From Deltaproteobacteria bacterium (lineage in GTDB: Bacteria > Myxococcota_A > UBA9160 > UBA4427), in assembly GCA_002719955.1 (NCBI GenBank), contig PBFW01000050.1, forward strand, positions 1-37,482: 37,482 nt of DNA. Reading direction: 5' to 3'. Below are positions 1-8,140 of the stretch, piece by piece (the stretch's first letter is position 1; every line of letters starts with the position of its first letter). The notes beneath the pieces are model-generated. The model did no database searches. It was not told where the DNA came from and worked only from the letters and a program-made list of their open reading frames with translations. A program made the translations under genes and the position numbers.

Positions 1-961
1 AAACGATCCGCGGTCCGACCAGCACCGTCGCGTTCAGGGTTCCGAGCACCGACACCAGCACGAAGGCGGAGACGAGCCTCCCACCGAATCCTCCGAAGAG
101 CGCCCCCGCGGCCGCCTCTCCCACATCGACCGAGGCGACCATTTCATCGGGGGTCAGCGCATAGAGATAGACGCCATTGATCAGCAGATAGAGCCCGGCA
201 CAAAACGCCAGTCCCACGAAGAGCGATCGCGGCAGATTGCGCGTCGGATCCTTGATCTCGCTGGCGACATAGACGCTCGCGTTCCAACCGAGATAGCTAA
301 ATAGAACCGGTGAGAGCGCCTGGCCAAAGCGCAGCCAGGTCCCTCCCTCAAGATCCGTCGTGCGATTCGAGAGGACATCGCCCTGCCCCAGCCAAGGCTC
401 GAGCGTGCCCTCACCCAGGAGCGGTCCCACGAGAACGAAGGCGACGAGCGCCACGATCTTCGCTCCGGAGGTGAGATTGTTGAGCGTCGCTCCCCAACGG
501 GTTCCCCGCAGATTCAAGAGCGAACAGACCCCGATCGCCGCGACGGCCAAGCCCATGATACCCGAGCGGTCCAGCCCGAGCGTCGGACCCAGCGACTCCG
601 CAAAGACCACGGCGAGCGCCGCGATCGTACCCGCGTAGATCGCGAAGAAGGAGAGCCAGCCCACCAGGAAGCCGGCGGCCGGGTGGATTCCTTCCCGCAG
701 ATAGACATAGTCGCCCCCGGCCCAGGGAAACATCCCACCGAGCTCAGCATTCGTGAAGGCGCCCGCCAGGGAGAGGACGGCACCCACGAGCCAAGCCAGC
801 AGAATCAGCCCGGCGCTCGGGAGCAGGCCCGCCACCTGGCCGGGCGTGAAGAAGATCCCGCTGCCGACCACGGACGCGACGATCAACATCGCAGCGTCCC
901 AAAGCGTCAGCACTCGCGGAAGTCGGTCGCGCGGATGGCCAGAGGATTCGGCGATGGACAT
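1..961 (-). CDS. APC-superfamily amino-acid permease (C-terminus cut by window edge)
   Basis: An open frame runs from an ATG at 961 to the window edge without a stop, giving the first 320 residues of a polytopic membrane protein. It begins with a short polar tail, then helix 1 with the broken-helix motif GSGIFFTPG at about residues 33-41, the substrate-contact motif of the APC family. Many further hydrophobic segments follow, with the internal motif SYLGWNASVYVASEIKDP typical of LAT-like permeases. Family members have about 12 helices and 430-500 residues, so roughly 100-170 residues are outside the window. It should import or exchange amino acids across the inner membrane; the substrate cannot be told from sequence. 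A small membrane gene ends 16 bases upstream and may be co-transcribed. No defect is seen in the visible part. Confidence 0.88.
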   Translation of the reverse strand, partial: MSIAESSGHPRDRLPRVLTLWDAAMLIVASVVGSGIFFTPGQVAGLLPSAGLILLAWLVGAVLSLAGAFTNAELGGMFPWAGGDYVYLREGIHPAAGFLVGWLSFFAIYAGTIAALAVVFAESLGPTLGLDRSGIMGLAVAAIGVCSLLNLRGTRWGATLNNLTSGAKIVALVAFVLVGPLLGEGTLEPWLGQGDVLSNRTTDLEGGTWLRFGQALSPVLFSYLGWNASVYVASEIKDPTRNLPRSLFVGLAFCAGLYLLINGVYLYALTPDEMVASVDVGEAAAGALFGGFGGRLVSAFVLVSVLGTLNATVLVGPRIV

Positions 962-977
962 CGCCAGACGTTCTAGC

Positions 978-1298
978 TCATCGGGTGGAGGCGCGTGGAC
1001 TTCCCGCGTTTCGGGTGCAATCGGTCCACCCCGCGCGCGAATGCCGTGCGAGGCCGGAAACACGAAAGCCGCAGAGGATGGCCGCGAGGACACCGAGCGC
1101 GAGGAGTTCGTCCGCTCCCCGGGGCCACTCGAAGGAGGACACCGCCGCGCGCCTATCGCGCGGACCCGCCCGATAGGGCTGGGCGACTTCGATGCCCCAA
1201 AGACCTTCGGCGCTCGCCCGAGCGATCCCGCTTTCGACTGCAAGAGCCAACAGGAAGAGTGCCGCCACGAAGGGCAGCCATCGGTCGGTTCGAAACAT
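978..1298 (-). CDS. Small putative two-helix membrane protein, function unknown
   Basis: A 106-residue frame starts with ATG at 1298, preceded by a good ribosome-binding site (GGAGG, 7 bases before the start). Residues 7-26 (WLPFVAALFLLALAVESGIA) form a hydrophobic helix or signal sequence. A second hydrophobic segment, LLALGVLAAILCGF, lies near residues 68-81. The tail is basic and polar. I recognise no family. It ends 16 bases before the permease start, so it may be co-transcribed with that gene. The frame could be extended upstream to 1397, but the strong ribosome-binding site favours 1298. It could also be a chance frame; membrane character plus the binding site support a real gene only moderately. 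Confidence 0.5.
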   Translation of the reverse strand: MFRTDRWLPFVAALFLLALAVESGIARASAEGLWGIEVAQPYRAGPRDRRAAVSSFEWPRGADELLALGVLAAILCGFRVSGLARHSRAGWTDCTRNAGSPRASTR

Positions 1299-1439
1299 GC
1301 GTGAACCTCCACTCCGGACGAATCTTTTCTTGCGATCCGTCAGGAATAGGTACCCGCCGCCGAGGAAAGGGGTCCGAGAGGCACCCAATCCATCCACGCC
1401 ACGAGATCCGTCCGGGGCCCCTCGATTCCCGCTGCCGAT

Positions 1440-3096
1440 TCACACGTGGACGAAACGGAGAACGCTGCCCCCACGACCGGGCAGGACCTCGATCCGGGTG
1501 TCGATCCGCTCCCGCAACTCCGGCACGTGAGAGATCAGCCCAACCAGACGTCCACCCGATTGAAACTCGACCAACGTCTCGAGGGCGAGTTCGAGGGATT
1601 CCGGATCGAGTGATCCGAAGCCCTCGTCGACGAAGATCGCGTCGAGTCGGGTGCCTCCGCTATGGCGCTGAACGACCTCGGCCAGGCCCAACGCCAATGC
1701 GAGCACGGCACAGAAACTCTCGCCCCCCGAGAGCGTGGTGACCGGGTGCTCCTGCCCGGTATGAGCGTCCCAGAAGGCGAGGTCGAGCCCCGCCTGCTTG
1801 CGGCGATTCTCGATCTGAAAGGTGCGGCGAAGCGCGTAACGTCCCTTGCTCATGCACCCGAGCGAAACCGTCGCGGGCGGCAGGATCTCATCGAGGAAGG
1901 CTGCCAATGCGAATCCCTGAAAGGAAAGGCGCTCTGGATCATCCCCGCTCGCCACATTCGCCAGCGCACCGGTTCACTCGAAGCGAGCGTGAAGTCTCCC
2001 GGCCCGCTCCCCCTGCCCGTCCAATGCCTCCGCCAATCGCGCCCAATTGCGCACCTGCTCCCTCAGAACACCCACTCGGTCCTGCGATTCGTAGCGCGCA
2101 AGATCGGCCGCCTGCCACGCCTTCGCCCACGCCTCGATCGTATGGTCGAGATGTTGGCGCGCCGCTCAGAGGACGCGTTCGAAGCCCTCCGCGTTCGCCT
2201 GCATCGAAGAGCGATCCTCTACACCCCCATTCGCGCCGCGGCCACCTCGTTGGTCGAGGCGAATCCCGCCGCCCGAAGCACCTCGAAAATCGCGGTATCC
2301 GCCGCTTCGAGTTCTCGAGCCAAGCGTGCCGACTGCTGGGCGCGAGCCGTCTGCGCCGTCTCGCGTCGCGCTCGTTCGGATTCGGCCATGCGCGAGGCCT
2401 GGTTCGTCGTTTCGATTCGCGCCGCCAAAAAAATGCGGCGGGCCTCGACCTCTCGCGATGCTCATTCAGTTTCCCGGACAACCTGTTGTTACTCAAAGGG
2501 AAAATGCCCCCTCCCTCTGATAAACCGGTCGTATCGAAAGGACCGATCACAGGCCTCTCGGCCCACGTCTGCGCGAGCCTGGCCGCGGACTTCGCTCGCT
2601 CGGACTCGAGCGCGACCTCGAAGGCCCGCTCGACCACCAGACATTCTCGACGGCCGCGTTCGAGCCGCTCCTCGATCAAGACCATCGCCGCGTCGATTTC
2701 CGAGAGCCGCGCACGGTAGCGAGCCGCGCGAACGCGCAGCGTCTGCCGATCCTTGCTCGTCGCCTCGAGCAGCCGCCTGGGCCGCCGCATCTGCCGCGGC
2801 GTGCGCTCGACCCGACAGAGGGTCTCTCGCCGCCTATCGCGAAGTCGAAACGGACGTGTGTCACGCGATCGGGCGCGGCGTGTTGACTCCGCAGATGAAC
2901 CACCGCCGCCCCATCGTTTGCGCCCACGGGTGCCCCCCGTAGAGCGCGAAGCAGATCGCTTCCCGGATCATTGTTTTCCCGCACCCGTCGACCCATGGAT
3001 GAGGAAGAGCCGGTGTTCACCGAGCTCGGCAAAATCGATCGTCTGCCGATCTGCAAGAGACCCGAAAGCCTCGATTCCCAACTTCAGGGGCTTCAT
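1440..3096 (-). pseudogene. sbcC: Decayed sbcC (SMC-like nuclease subunit)
   Basis: The remnant keeps both ATPase ends of SbcC, the ATP-driven subunit of the SbcCD nuclease that opens DNA hairpins and processes broken ends. The N-terminus reads MKPLKLGIEAFGSL and then the Walker A GSTGAGK, after which the frame is lost at an A-run (2974-2977) and meets TGA at 2968-2970. Restoring one base gives the expected continuation MIREAICFALYG. The signal then moves to other frames (RSQHAAPDRVTHVRFDFAIGG, then TPRQMRRPRRLLEA). Coiled-coil pieces continue at about 2800-2540 and 2450-2220, and the last frame holds the signature LSGGES and Walker B DAIFVDEG (to 1440). Stops interrupt it at about 2219, 2166 and 1974-1976. 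The 1.66 kb total is about half of a normal sbcC, so much of the coiled coil is gone. Confidence 0.85.
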
Positions 3097-3308
3097 ACGG
3101 ACGCGCCCTCGGCTCCGCCCGAGCTGCAGGCCGCTTCGACGCAATCGTCGAAGGATCTGAGGGCAGCACGCTCATCCTCTTCCATCTCGCGATCCATCAC
3201 CGCCACAAAGAAACCCTCGAAAAACGCTTCGGGCCGGCGAGACGCCAGACTCGAAGCCGACGCGGAGCCTGCCCTCCAGGAGGGTCGGACCCGACCGATT
3301 TCGCCCGC
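3093..3308 (-). pseudogene. sbcD: Possible 3' remnant of sbcD
   Basis: On the minus strand a frame from about 3236 reads RPEAFFEGFFVAVMDREMEE and continues to a TGA at 3093-3095 that overlaps the ATG of the sbcC remnant in an ATGA junction. Such overlap is the usual arrangement of sbcD followed by sbcC, and a PE-A-FF segment near the end resembles SbcD C-termini as I remember them. Upstream of about 3240 nothing more of the exonuclease is visible before the leuA stop at 3309, so at most the last 50-70 codons of a gene of about 400 codons survive. The assignment rests mainly on position and the overlap; it is tentative. Confidence 0.4.
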
Positions 3309-5084
3309 CTATCTGCGAGTGCCCTCCGAGGCCGGCTTTTCGAGCCACCCGCGCTCCACCGCGCGGGCGACCGCCGACAGGACGGCCGCAAAGGAGGCGT
3401 CGACGATGCTCGGAGCGGTCCCCGCGCCAAAGAGCCTGCGGTCCGGGCCGAAAACGATCTCGACATACGCCACAGCCGTCGCCGCGGCCCCCCCACCCAG
3501 CGCGTGCTCGTAGTAGTCGCTGACGCGAAGCTCGACGCCAATCGCCTTGGCCAACGCTTCCACGAACGCGTCGATCGGACCCGCCCCCTTTCCTGAGAGC
3601 GGAATCCGCACGCCACCCCAGGCGAGCGTCGCGACGACCTCCTCCCGAGATCCGTCTCCATGCGCCGCGATCATGCGATCTCCCACCAGCTTCGGCCCAC
3701 CCTCGAGGCCCAGATACTCGCGCTCGAAGAGCGTGCGGACCCGTTCGCTGGCGATCTCCTCACCCGTCGCATCCGCGCTCGTCTGCACGACGCGGGCGAA
3801 TTCGATCTGCATGCGTCGGGGAAGTGCGTAGCCATGCTCGGTCTCGAGCACATAGGCGATCCCGCCCTTGCCCGACTGGCTGTTGATACGAATCACCGCG
3901 TCGTAGCTCCGACCCACGTGTTCCGGATCGATCGGCAGGGAGGGAACCTCCCATTGCGCCCCCGCCTCAGCCTCGATCGCGGACAGACCCTTTCGGATCG
4001 CGTCCTGGTGAGAGCCCGAGAACGCCGTATAGACCAGCTCCCCCGCGTAGGGATGACGCGGGTGGACCGGCAACTGATTCGCGTATTCGACGCGACGAAC
4101 CAGGGCGGGCAAATCCCTGAAATCGAGTTCCGGATCGACCCCCTGACTCATCAGATTCAACGCCAGCGTCACCACATCGACATTTCCGGTCCGCTCCCCG
4201 TTCCCGAAGAGCGTCCCCTCGACGCGATCGGCACCAGCCATCACACCGAGCTCCGCCGAGGCCACTCCGCAGCCGCGGTCGTTGTGCGGATGAACACTCA
4301 CGATCGCCGCGTCGCGATTCGAGAGCGTCCGACAGAAGAGCTCGATCGAATCCGCATAGACATTCGGTGTCGCTACCTCGACGGTCGCCGGCAGATTCAG
4401 GATCACCGGATGGGCGACATCGGGCTCCAGCACAGCCATCACCGATTCACAGATCTCGACCGCAAAATCGAGTTCCGTCGAGGAATAACTCTCCGGCGAA
4501 TACTCGAAGCGAATATGCTCATCGGGCCGCGCGACGGCCGCCGCCTTGACGAGCTTCGCCGCATTCACGGCAATCGTCTCGATGCCCGCACGGTCCTCGT
4601 TGAACACGACCCGCCGCTGGAGCGGCGAGGTCGAGTTGTAGAAGTGGACGATCGAAGCGGGCGCGCCCTCGATCGCTTCGAATGTTCTCTCGATCAGATC
4701 CTCACGGCATTGGACCAGCACCTGGATCGTCACCGTTTCCGGAATCCGATCCTCTTCGATCAAGCGCCTGATGAAATCGAATTCCGTCTGCGAAGCACTC
4801 GGGAAGCCAACTTCGATCTCCTGGAAACCGATGGCGACCAGAGCCTCGAAGAGCCGGATCTTGCGCTTCCAACCCATCGGCTCGACAAGCGCCTGGTTCC
4901 CATCCCGCAGGTCGACACTGCACCATCTCGGTGCATGCTCGAGCACGCGATCGGGCCAGGTCCGATCCGACAGATCGAACCGAACGAAGGGTTGGTAGCG
5001 GTCATAGGCCATCACCTTCGGGTGACCGCCCGCAGGGTGGCGCCCGTCTCCCCGATCTTTTCCGGTCGTTCTCCGCAAATCCAT
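3309..5084 (-). CDS. leuA: 2-isopropylmalate synthase, type 2
   Basis: Condenses acetyl-CoA with 2-oxoisovalerate, the committed step of leucine synthesis, in the cytoplasm. With the ATG at 5084 it has 591 residues. The TIM-barrel domain carries APRWCSVDLRDGNQ (51-64, metal-binding Asp), the metal site HPHNDRG (265-271) and GNGERTGN (294-301). The C-terminal part, with GPIDAFVEALAKAIGVEL and a Gly-rich segment, is the leucine-sensing regulatory domain. The long spacing and WCSVDLRDGNQAL wording fit the type-2 class rather than the E. coli type. The start at 5084 has GGAG six bases upstream; ATG 5012 (MAYDRYQPF) is the alternative. The frame is open to 5249, but that would translate through the strong leader hairpin, so it is rejected. 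A leucine-rich leader and attenuator precede it. Confidence 0.93.
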   Translation of the reverse strand: MDLRRTTGKDRGDGRHPAGGHPKVMAYDRYQPFVRFDLSDRTWPDRVLEHAPRWCSVDLRDGNQALVEPMGWKRKIRLFEALVAIGFQEIEVGFPSASQTEFDFIRRLIEEDRIPETVTIQVLVQCREDLIERTFEAIEGAPASIVHFYNSTSPLQRRVVFNEDRAGIETIAVNAAKLVKAAAVARPDEHIRFEYSPESYSSTELDFAVEICESVMAVLEPDVAHPVILNLPATVEVATPNVYADSIELFCRTLSNRDAAIVSVHPHNDRGCGVASAELGVMAGADRVEGTLFGNGERTGNVDVVTLALNLMSQGVDPELDFRDLPALVRRVEYANQLPVHPRHPYAGELVYTAFSGSHQDAIRKGLSAIEAEAGAQWEVPSLPIDPEHVGRSYDAVIRINSQSGKGGIAYVLETEHGYALPRRMQIEFARVVQTSADATGEEIASERVRTLFEREYLGLEGGPKLVGDRMIAAHGDGSREEVVATLAWGGVRIPLSGKGAGPIDAFVEALAKAIGVELRVSDYYEHALGGGAAATAVAYVEIVFGPDRRLFGAGTAPSIVDASFAAVLSAVARAVERGWLEKPASEGTRR

Positions 5085-5140
5085 CTCGCTCTCCACGCCC
5101 TTCGCCGCCCGATCGGCTGGAGAGAACTTCGTCTGGCTCG

Positions 5141-5184
5141 TCTCGGATCGAGTCCTGCTGATTCCTCGAGAATCAGATCCGAGA
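5141..5184 (-). promoter_or_regulatory. Second stem-loop in the leuA leader
   Basis: TCTCGGATC at 5141-5149 is exactly repeated in inverted form at 5176-5184, and inside it CTGATTC (5158-5164) pairs with GAATCAG (5170-5176) around a five-base loop. The two stems share one base, so they compete at their edge or stack. The element lies between the main leader hairpin and the leuA start, and could act as a pause site, an mRNA stabiliser or part of the attenuator. Its role is not shown by sequence. Confidence 0.5.
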
Positions 5185-5187
5185 ACG

Positions 5188-5226
5188 ACGAAGCCCCTCC
5201 GACCGGTCCGGCGGGAGGGGCTTCGT
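5188..5226 (-). terminator. Attenuator terminator hairpin of leuA
   Basis: A perfect 13-base-pair stem, ACGAAGCCCCTCC (transcript 5' arm, 5226-5214) with GGAGGGGCTTCGT (5200-5188), encloses a 13-base loop holding a small GACCGGTC palindrome. The transcript continues CGUUCUCGG, only moderately U-rich. It sits 29 bases after the stop of the leucine-rich leader peptide and 104 bases before leuA. The leader-peptide end (GGCGGGCGGGGC on the transcript, within 5259-5274) can pair with GCCCCUCCCGCC of this hairpin with one mismatch in twelve, giving a mutually exclusive antiterminator. A second small hairpin, GAACCG-AAA-CGGTTC, lies between them at 5232-5246. Confidence 0.72.
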
Positions 5227-5255
5227 TGTCTAGAACCGTTTCGGTTCAACGCACG

Positions 5256-5381
5256 CTAGGCCCCGCCCGCCCCCATAAGGAGCAGAAGCGATAGAAGGAG
5301 ACCAAGCAGGAACTCAGACCGCAGTTCAGTCGCTAAGGGACGCCGGTGGCGCCGATCGATGTGGTTCTCGGATTGGTTCAT
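5256..5381 (-). CDS. leuL: leu leader peptide (attenuator peptide)
   Basis: A 41-codon frame from ATG 5381 ends FLLGLLLSLLLLMGAGGA, with nine leucines in residues 25-35, using CTG, CTT, CTC and the usually rare CTA. A leucine run in a short frame upstream of leuA, followed at once by a strong hairpin, is the classic sign of ribosome-mediated attenuation: a ribosome stalled for lack of charged tRNA-Leu leaves the following GC-rich segment free to pair with the terminator arm, whereas a ribosome reaching the stop covers it. No ribosome-binding site precedes the ATG; a predicted promoter would place the first transcript base at this ATG, so leaderless initiation is possible. A later internal start cannot be excluded. 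Confidence 0.72.
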   Translation of the reverse strand: MNQSENHIDRRHRRPLATELRSEFLLGLLLSLLLLMGAGGA

Positions 5382-5387
5382 GGCTGT

Positions 5388-5416
5388 GGTGTAGTTTACG
5401 GATCTCGAGGCGTCAA
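5388..5416 (-). promoter_or_regulatory. Predicted sigma-70 promoter of the leu leader
   Basis: On the minus strand TTGACG (5416-5411) is separated by 17 bases from TACACC (5393-5388). The -35 box matches the consensus at five of six positions; the -10 box is weak. The start would be near 5381, six bases after the -10 box and at the leader ATG. The region lies between the recG stop and the leader peptide, where a promoter is expected. Just upstream is a CCAATTGG palindrome of unknown meaning. Confidence 0.42.
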
Positions 5417-5508
5417 GCTTGAGGCCCTTAAGCGGCCCCAATTGGCCAACGCGCTAGCGATCCGCCCTTCCCCGTCGATCGAGCCATCGCGAACCCGGTT
5501 CTACGGCT

Positions 5509-8031
5509 TCACCCTACACCCGACAAATCTATCCGCTTCCCCCAACGCGCCCTCACCGCCCTGCGCGTCGCCGGCGCCTTCGCGAGCGTGGGATCCGCAT
5601 CGATCTCCGCCCGCGCGACATTCCTCGCGACCGCGACGAGCACCGTGTCCCGAAGCAGGTCCGCGATCCGGAGCTCGGGCAAATGCCCGCTCTGTCGAGT
5701 CCCGAGGAAGTCTCCGGGACCGCGAATTCCGAGATCCGCATCGGCGATCTTGAACCCGTCGACCGTCTTCGTCATCGCCCGCAGCCGCGCTTCGCTCTTC
5801 TCGCTCGCACCCCGAGCGACCAACACACAGCGACCGCGCTCGCACCCCCGACCGACCCGTCCGCGCAACTGATGAAGCTGCGCCAGCCCGAAGCGTTCCG
5901 CGTGTTCGATGACCATGAGCGTCGCACCGGGCACATCGACACCGACCTCGATGACCGTCGTCGCGACCAGGATCGAGGACTCCCCGCGTCCGAAACGCTC
6001 CATCGCCTGTTGTCTTTCAAACGCGTCGAGACGACCATGCACGACCTCGACGCGATGATCGGGAAAGGCCCGCGCGATCTGCTCGCTCGACTCGATCGCG
6101 GAGCGCAGGTCCATCTTCTCACTCTCTTCGACGAGGGGATAGACGACGTAGACCTGCTCTTTGCGTGCGAGCGTTTCGCTGATCAGATCCACCACGCGCT
6201 GCCCCTCGCCCGAACGCAACAGCAGGGTTTCGATCGGTTTCCGCCCGGGCGGCAGCTCGTCGATTACGGAGAGGTCGAGCTCGCCATAGAGCGTCATCGC
6301 GAGACTGCGCGGGATCGGCGTCGCGGTCATCACGAGGCGATGCGGGAAACGACCGTCGGGGCGAGCGGAGGAGAGCGCGGCGCGCTGCATCACACCGAAA
6401 CGATGCTGCTCGTCGACGATCGAGAGCACGAGATCCTTGAAGACGATTTCGCCAGCAACGAGCGCATGGGTTCCGACGACGAAATCGATCTCCCCCATCG
6501 CCAGCAGGCCACGTACCCGCCTGATCTCCGCTCGCGGAAACGATGCCGTCAATAATCCCACGCGAAGGGGAATCCCATCCCCCCCGCTCTCGATCATCTT
6601 CGAGAGCGTACGAAAATGCTGTTCCGCAAGAAGCTCCGTCGGGGCCATCAGGGCGGTCTGCCCGCCGCAGGCGGCGACACCCACAGCCGCCAGAATCGCA
6701 ACCGCGGTCTTGCCGCTCCCGACATCTCCCTGAACCAGCCGATTCATCGGATGCGGCCGCCCGAGATCAGCCAGGATCTCCCCCACTACCCGCGCCTGCG
6801 CCCCCGTGAGTTTGAAGGGCAAGGCTCTGGCGGCCATCCGCGACTCCTGTCGCTTCGAGTCGATCGCAACGCCGGGCCGCTCGGTCGCCTTCGTGCGACG
6901 CATCGCGAGCCCGAGTTCGAGCAGATAGAGTTCCTCGAGCACGAGCCGTTCGTGGGCCGGCGAGGCAAAAGCTTCGTATTGTTCGACATCGATTTCGGCA
7001 CCGGGGCGGTGCAACGCCTTGAGCGCGTCCGCGACCGAAGGCAATCCGCGTTCTTGCGCGATCCGAACCGGGAGATGCCCCTGGATCAGATCGCTATAAG
7101 CATCGACGGCCTGAGCGACCAGGCGGCGGAGGGTGCGCGGGTTCATGCCCTCCGGCGCCGAGTAGATCGGAACAACACGACCGAGGTCGGCGCTTCCGGC
7201 CACCCCGGGACTGGCCTCGACAGATTCCGAAGGGCTCGAGCATTGCTCGCGAGATTCCCCGTCGGCCTCGCCCCTCGCGTCCACATGCTGTGGCTGGGGA
7301 ATGACCTCGACCTCGGGATGGATGAGTTCCTTCGAAAAGCGGTAGCGCCGGACCTCACCGCTCACGAGAAGCCAACGCCCCTTGACGACAGTGTTCGCAA
7401 TCGATTCGCCACCGCGAAACCACTTGAGGGTCACGATCGCCTCGTCGTCCCCGACGACGGCCTGGAAGATCTTGCCGAAGCGCCCCCCCCGACGCGTTGG
7501 CGCCCAATCGACGACCTTCACCTCCGCCACGAAGGAGGCACTCTGACCGACCTTGAGTTCCCCGACGCCGAGAACGCGGCGCCGATCCTCGTAGCGACTC
7601 GGGAGCCAGAAGAGCAGATCGCTGACGCGCTCGAGGCCGCGGCGCGCGAAACCCTCGGCCCTCTTCGGGCCGACGCCGGGGAGTGCCGCCAGGGATCGGC
7701 TCGTCAGCTCGTCCGACCATCCCGCACGACCGAGGGGATCGATCAATTCGAGAATCTCGCGCCCCAGGTCGAGGCGCGGCTTATCCGGTTTGCGGGCCGC
7801 GAGACGCTTCTGGAGTCGAACGAGTCGCTGGCGCAAATCTTTGGGCAGGGGGCGCTCGAGAATCCGGCCGAGTCCCTCGCGCGCGGCCTCCTCGACCTCG
7901 GGAACCTCGATCCCATCACGGGGCGAGGTGCCCGCCTCTGCATCGCTCAGCGCCGCGGCCTCTTCAGCGCGTCCGATCGCGGTCACGGCGCGATGGAGCC
8001 CATCAATCTGCGCGTGCAGGGTGTCCGACAT
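5509..8031 (-). CDS. recG: ATP-dependent DNA helicase RecG
   Basis: RecG reverses stalled replication forks and drives branch migration of Holliday junctions. The 840-residue protein has an N-terminal helical region, the fork-binding wedge OB domain beginning at LPGVGPKRAEGFARRGL (about 117-134), and the superfamily 2 helicase core: Walker A GDVGSGKT (435-442), the RecG-type DEQH box (540-543), TATPIPRS (569-576) and the late motif QLRGRVGRG. The C-terminal TRG segment includes GPGDFLGTRQSG. Length is somewhat above E. coli RecG (693), mainly from the N-terminal extension and an acidic/serine linker around 250-282. The frame is open to 8325 inside carB; ATG 8031 is chosen because it follows carB and has a purine-rich GGGGGAGAG stretch upstream. 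Confidence 0.95.
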   Translation of the reverse strand: MSDTLHAQIDGLHRAVTAIGRAEEAAALSDAEAGTSPRDGIEVPEVEEAAREGLGRILERPLPKDLRQRLVRLQKRLAARKPDKPRLDLGREILELIDPLGRAGWSDELTSRSLAALPGVGPKRAEGFARRGLERVSDLLFWLPSRYEDRRRVLGVGELKVGQSASFVAEVKVVDWAPTRRGGRFGKIFQAVVGDDEAIVTLKWFRGGESIANTVVKGRWLLVSGEVRRYRFSKELIHPEVEVIPQPQHVDARGEADGESREQCSSPSESVEASPGVAGSADLGRVVPIYSAPEGMNPRTLRRLVAQAVDAYSDLIQGHLPVRIAQERGLPSVADALKALHRPGAEIDVEQYEAFASPAHERLVLEELYLLELGLAMRRTKATERPGVAIDSKRQESRMAARALPFKLTGAQARVVGEILADLGRPHPMNRLVQGDVGSGKTAVAILAAVGVAACGGQTALMAPTELLAEQHFRTLSKMIESGGDGIPLRVGLLTASFPRAEIRRVRGLLAMGEIDFVVGTHALVAGEIVFKDLVLSIVDEQHRFGVMQRAALSSARPDGRFPHRLVMTATPIPRSLAMTLYGELDLSVIDELPPGRKPIETLLLRSGEGQRVVDLISETLARKEQVYVVYPLVEESEKMDLRSAIESSEQIARAFPDHRVEVVHGRLDAFERQQAMERFGRGESSILVATTVIEVGVDVPGATLMVIEHAERFGLAQLHQLRGRVGRGCERGRCVLVARGASEKSEARLRAMTKTVDGFKIADADLGIRGPGDFLGTRQSGHLPELRIADLLRDTVLVAVARNVARAEIDADPTLAKAPATRRAVRARWGKRIDLSGVG

Positions 8032-8140
8032 CGACTCTCGCTCTCCCCCACCCCCACGCGTCCCAACCCCGAGGATAGGACGCCCGGCCGCCGAATGAGA
8101 ATCGCCGACCGGATTCACCCTTTCGAGCAGAAAAGTGGAT

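Noticed and set aside
2420..2440. A-run flanked by GCCGC and GCGGC as a possible terminator
   Set aside because: It lies inside the coiled-coil part of the sbcC remnant, has only five stem pairs, and the run is in the loop rather than after the stem.
1662..2942. 426-codon plus-strand frame over the sbcC remnant
   Set aside because: The minus strand reads recognisable SbcC segments across the same interval; the plus frame has low-complexity Arg/Ala/Ser content and no visible domain.
5085..5249. N-terminal extension of LeuA to 5249
   Set aside because: It would translate through the strong terminator-like hairpin and has no family similarity; GGAG before 5084 supports the shorter form.
3660..5294. 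544-codon open frame on the plus strand
   Set aside because: It lies opposite leuA and its leader and shows no family features; its Arg/His-rich composition is that of a mirror frame.
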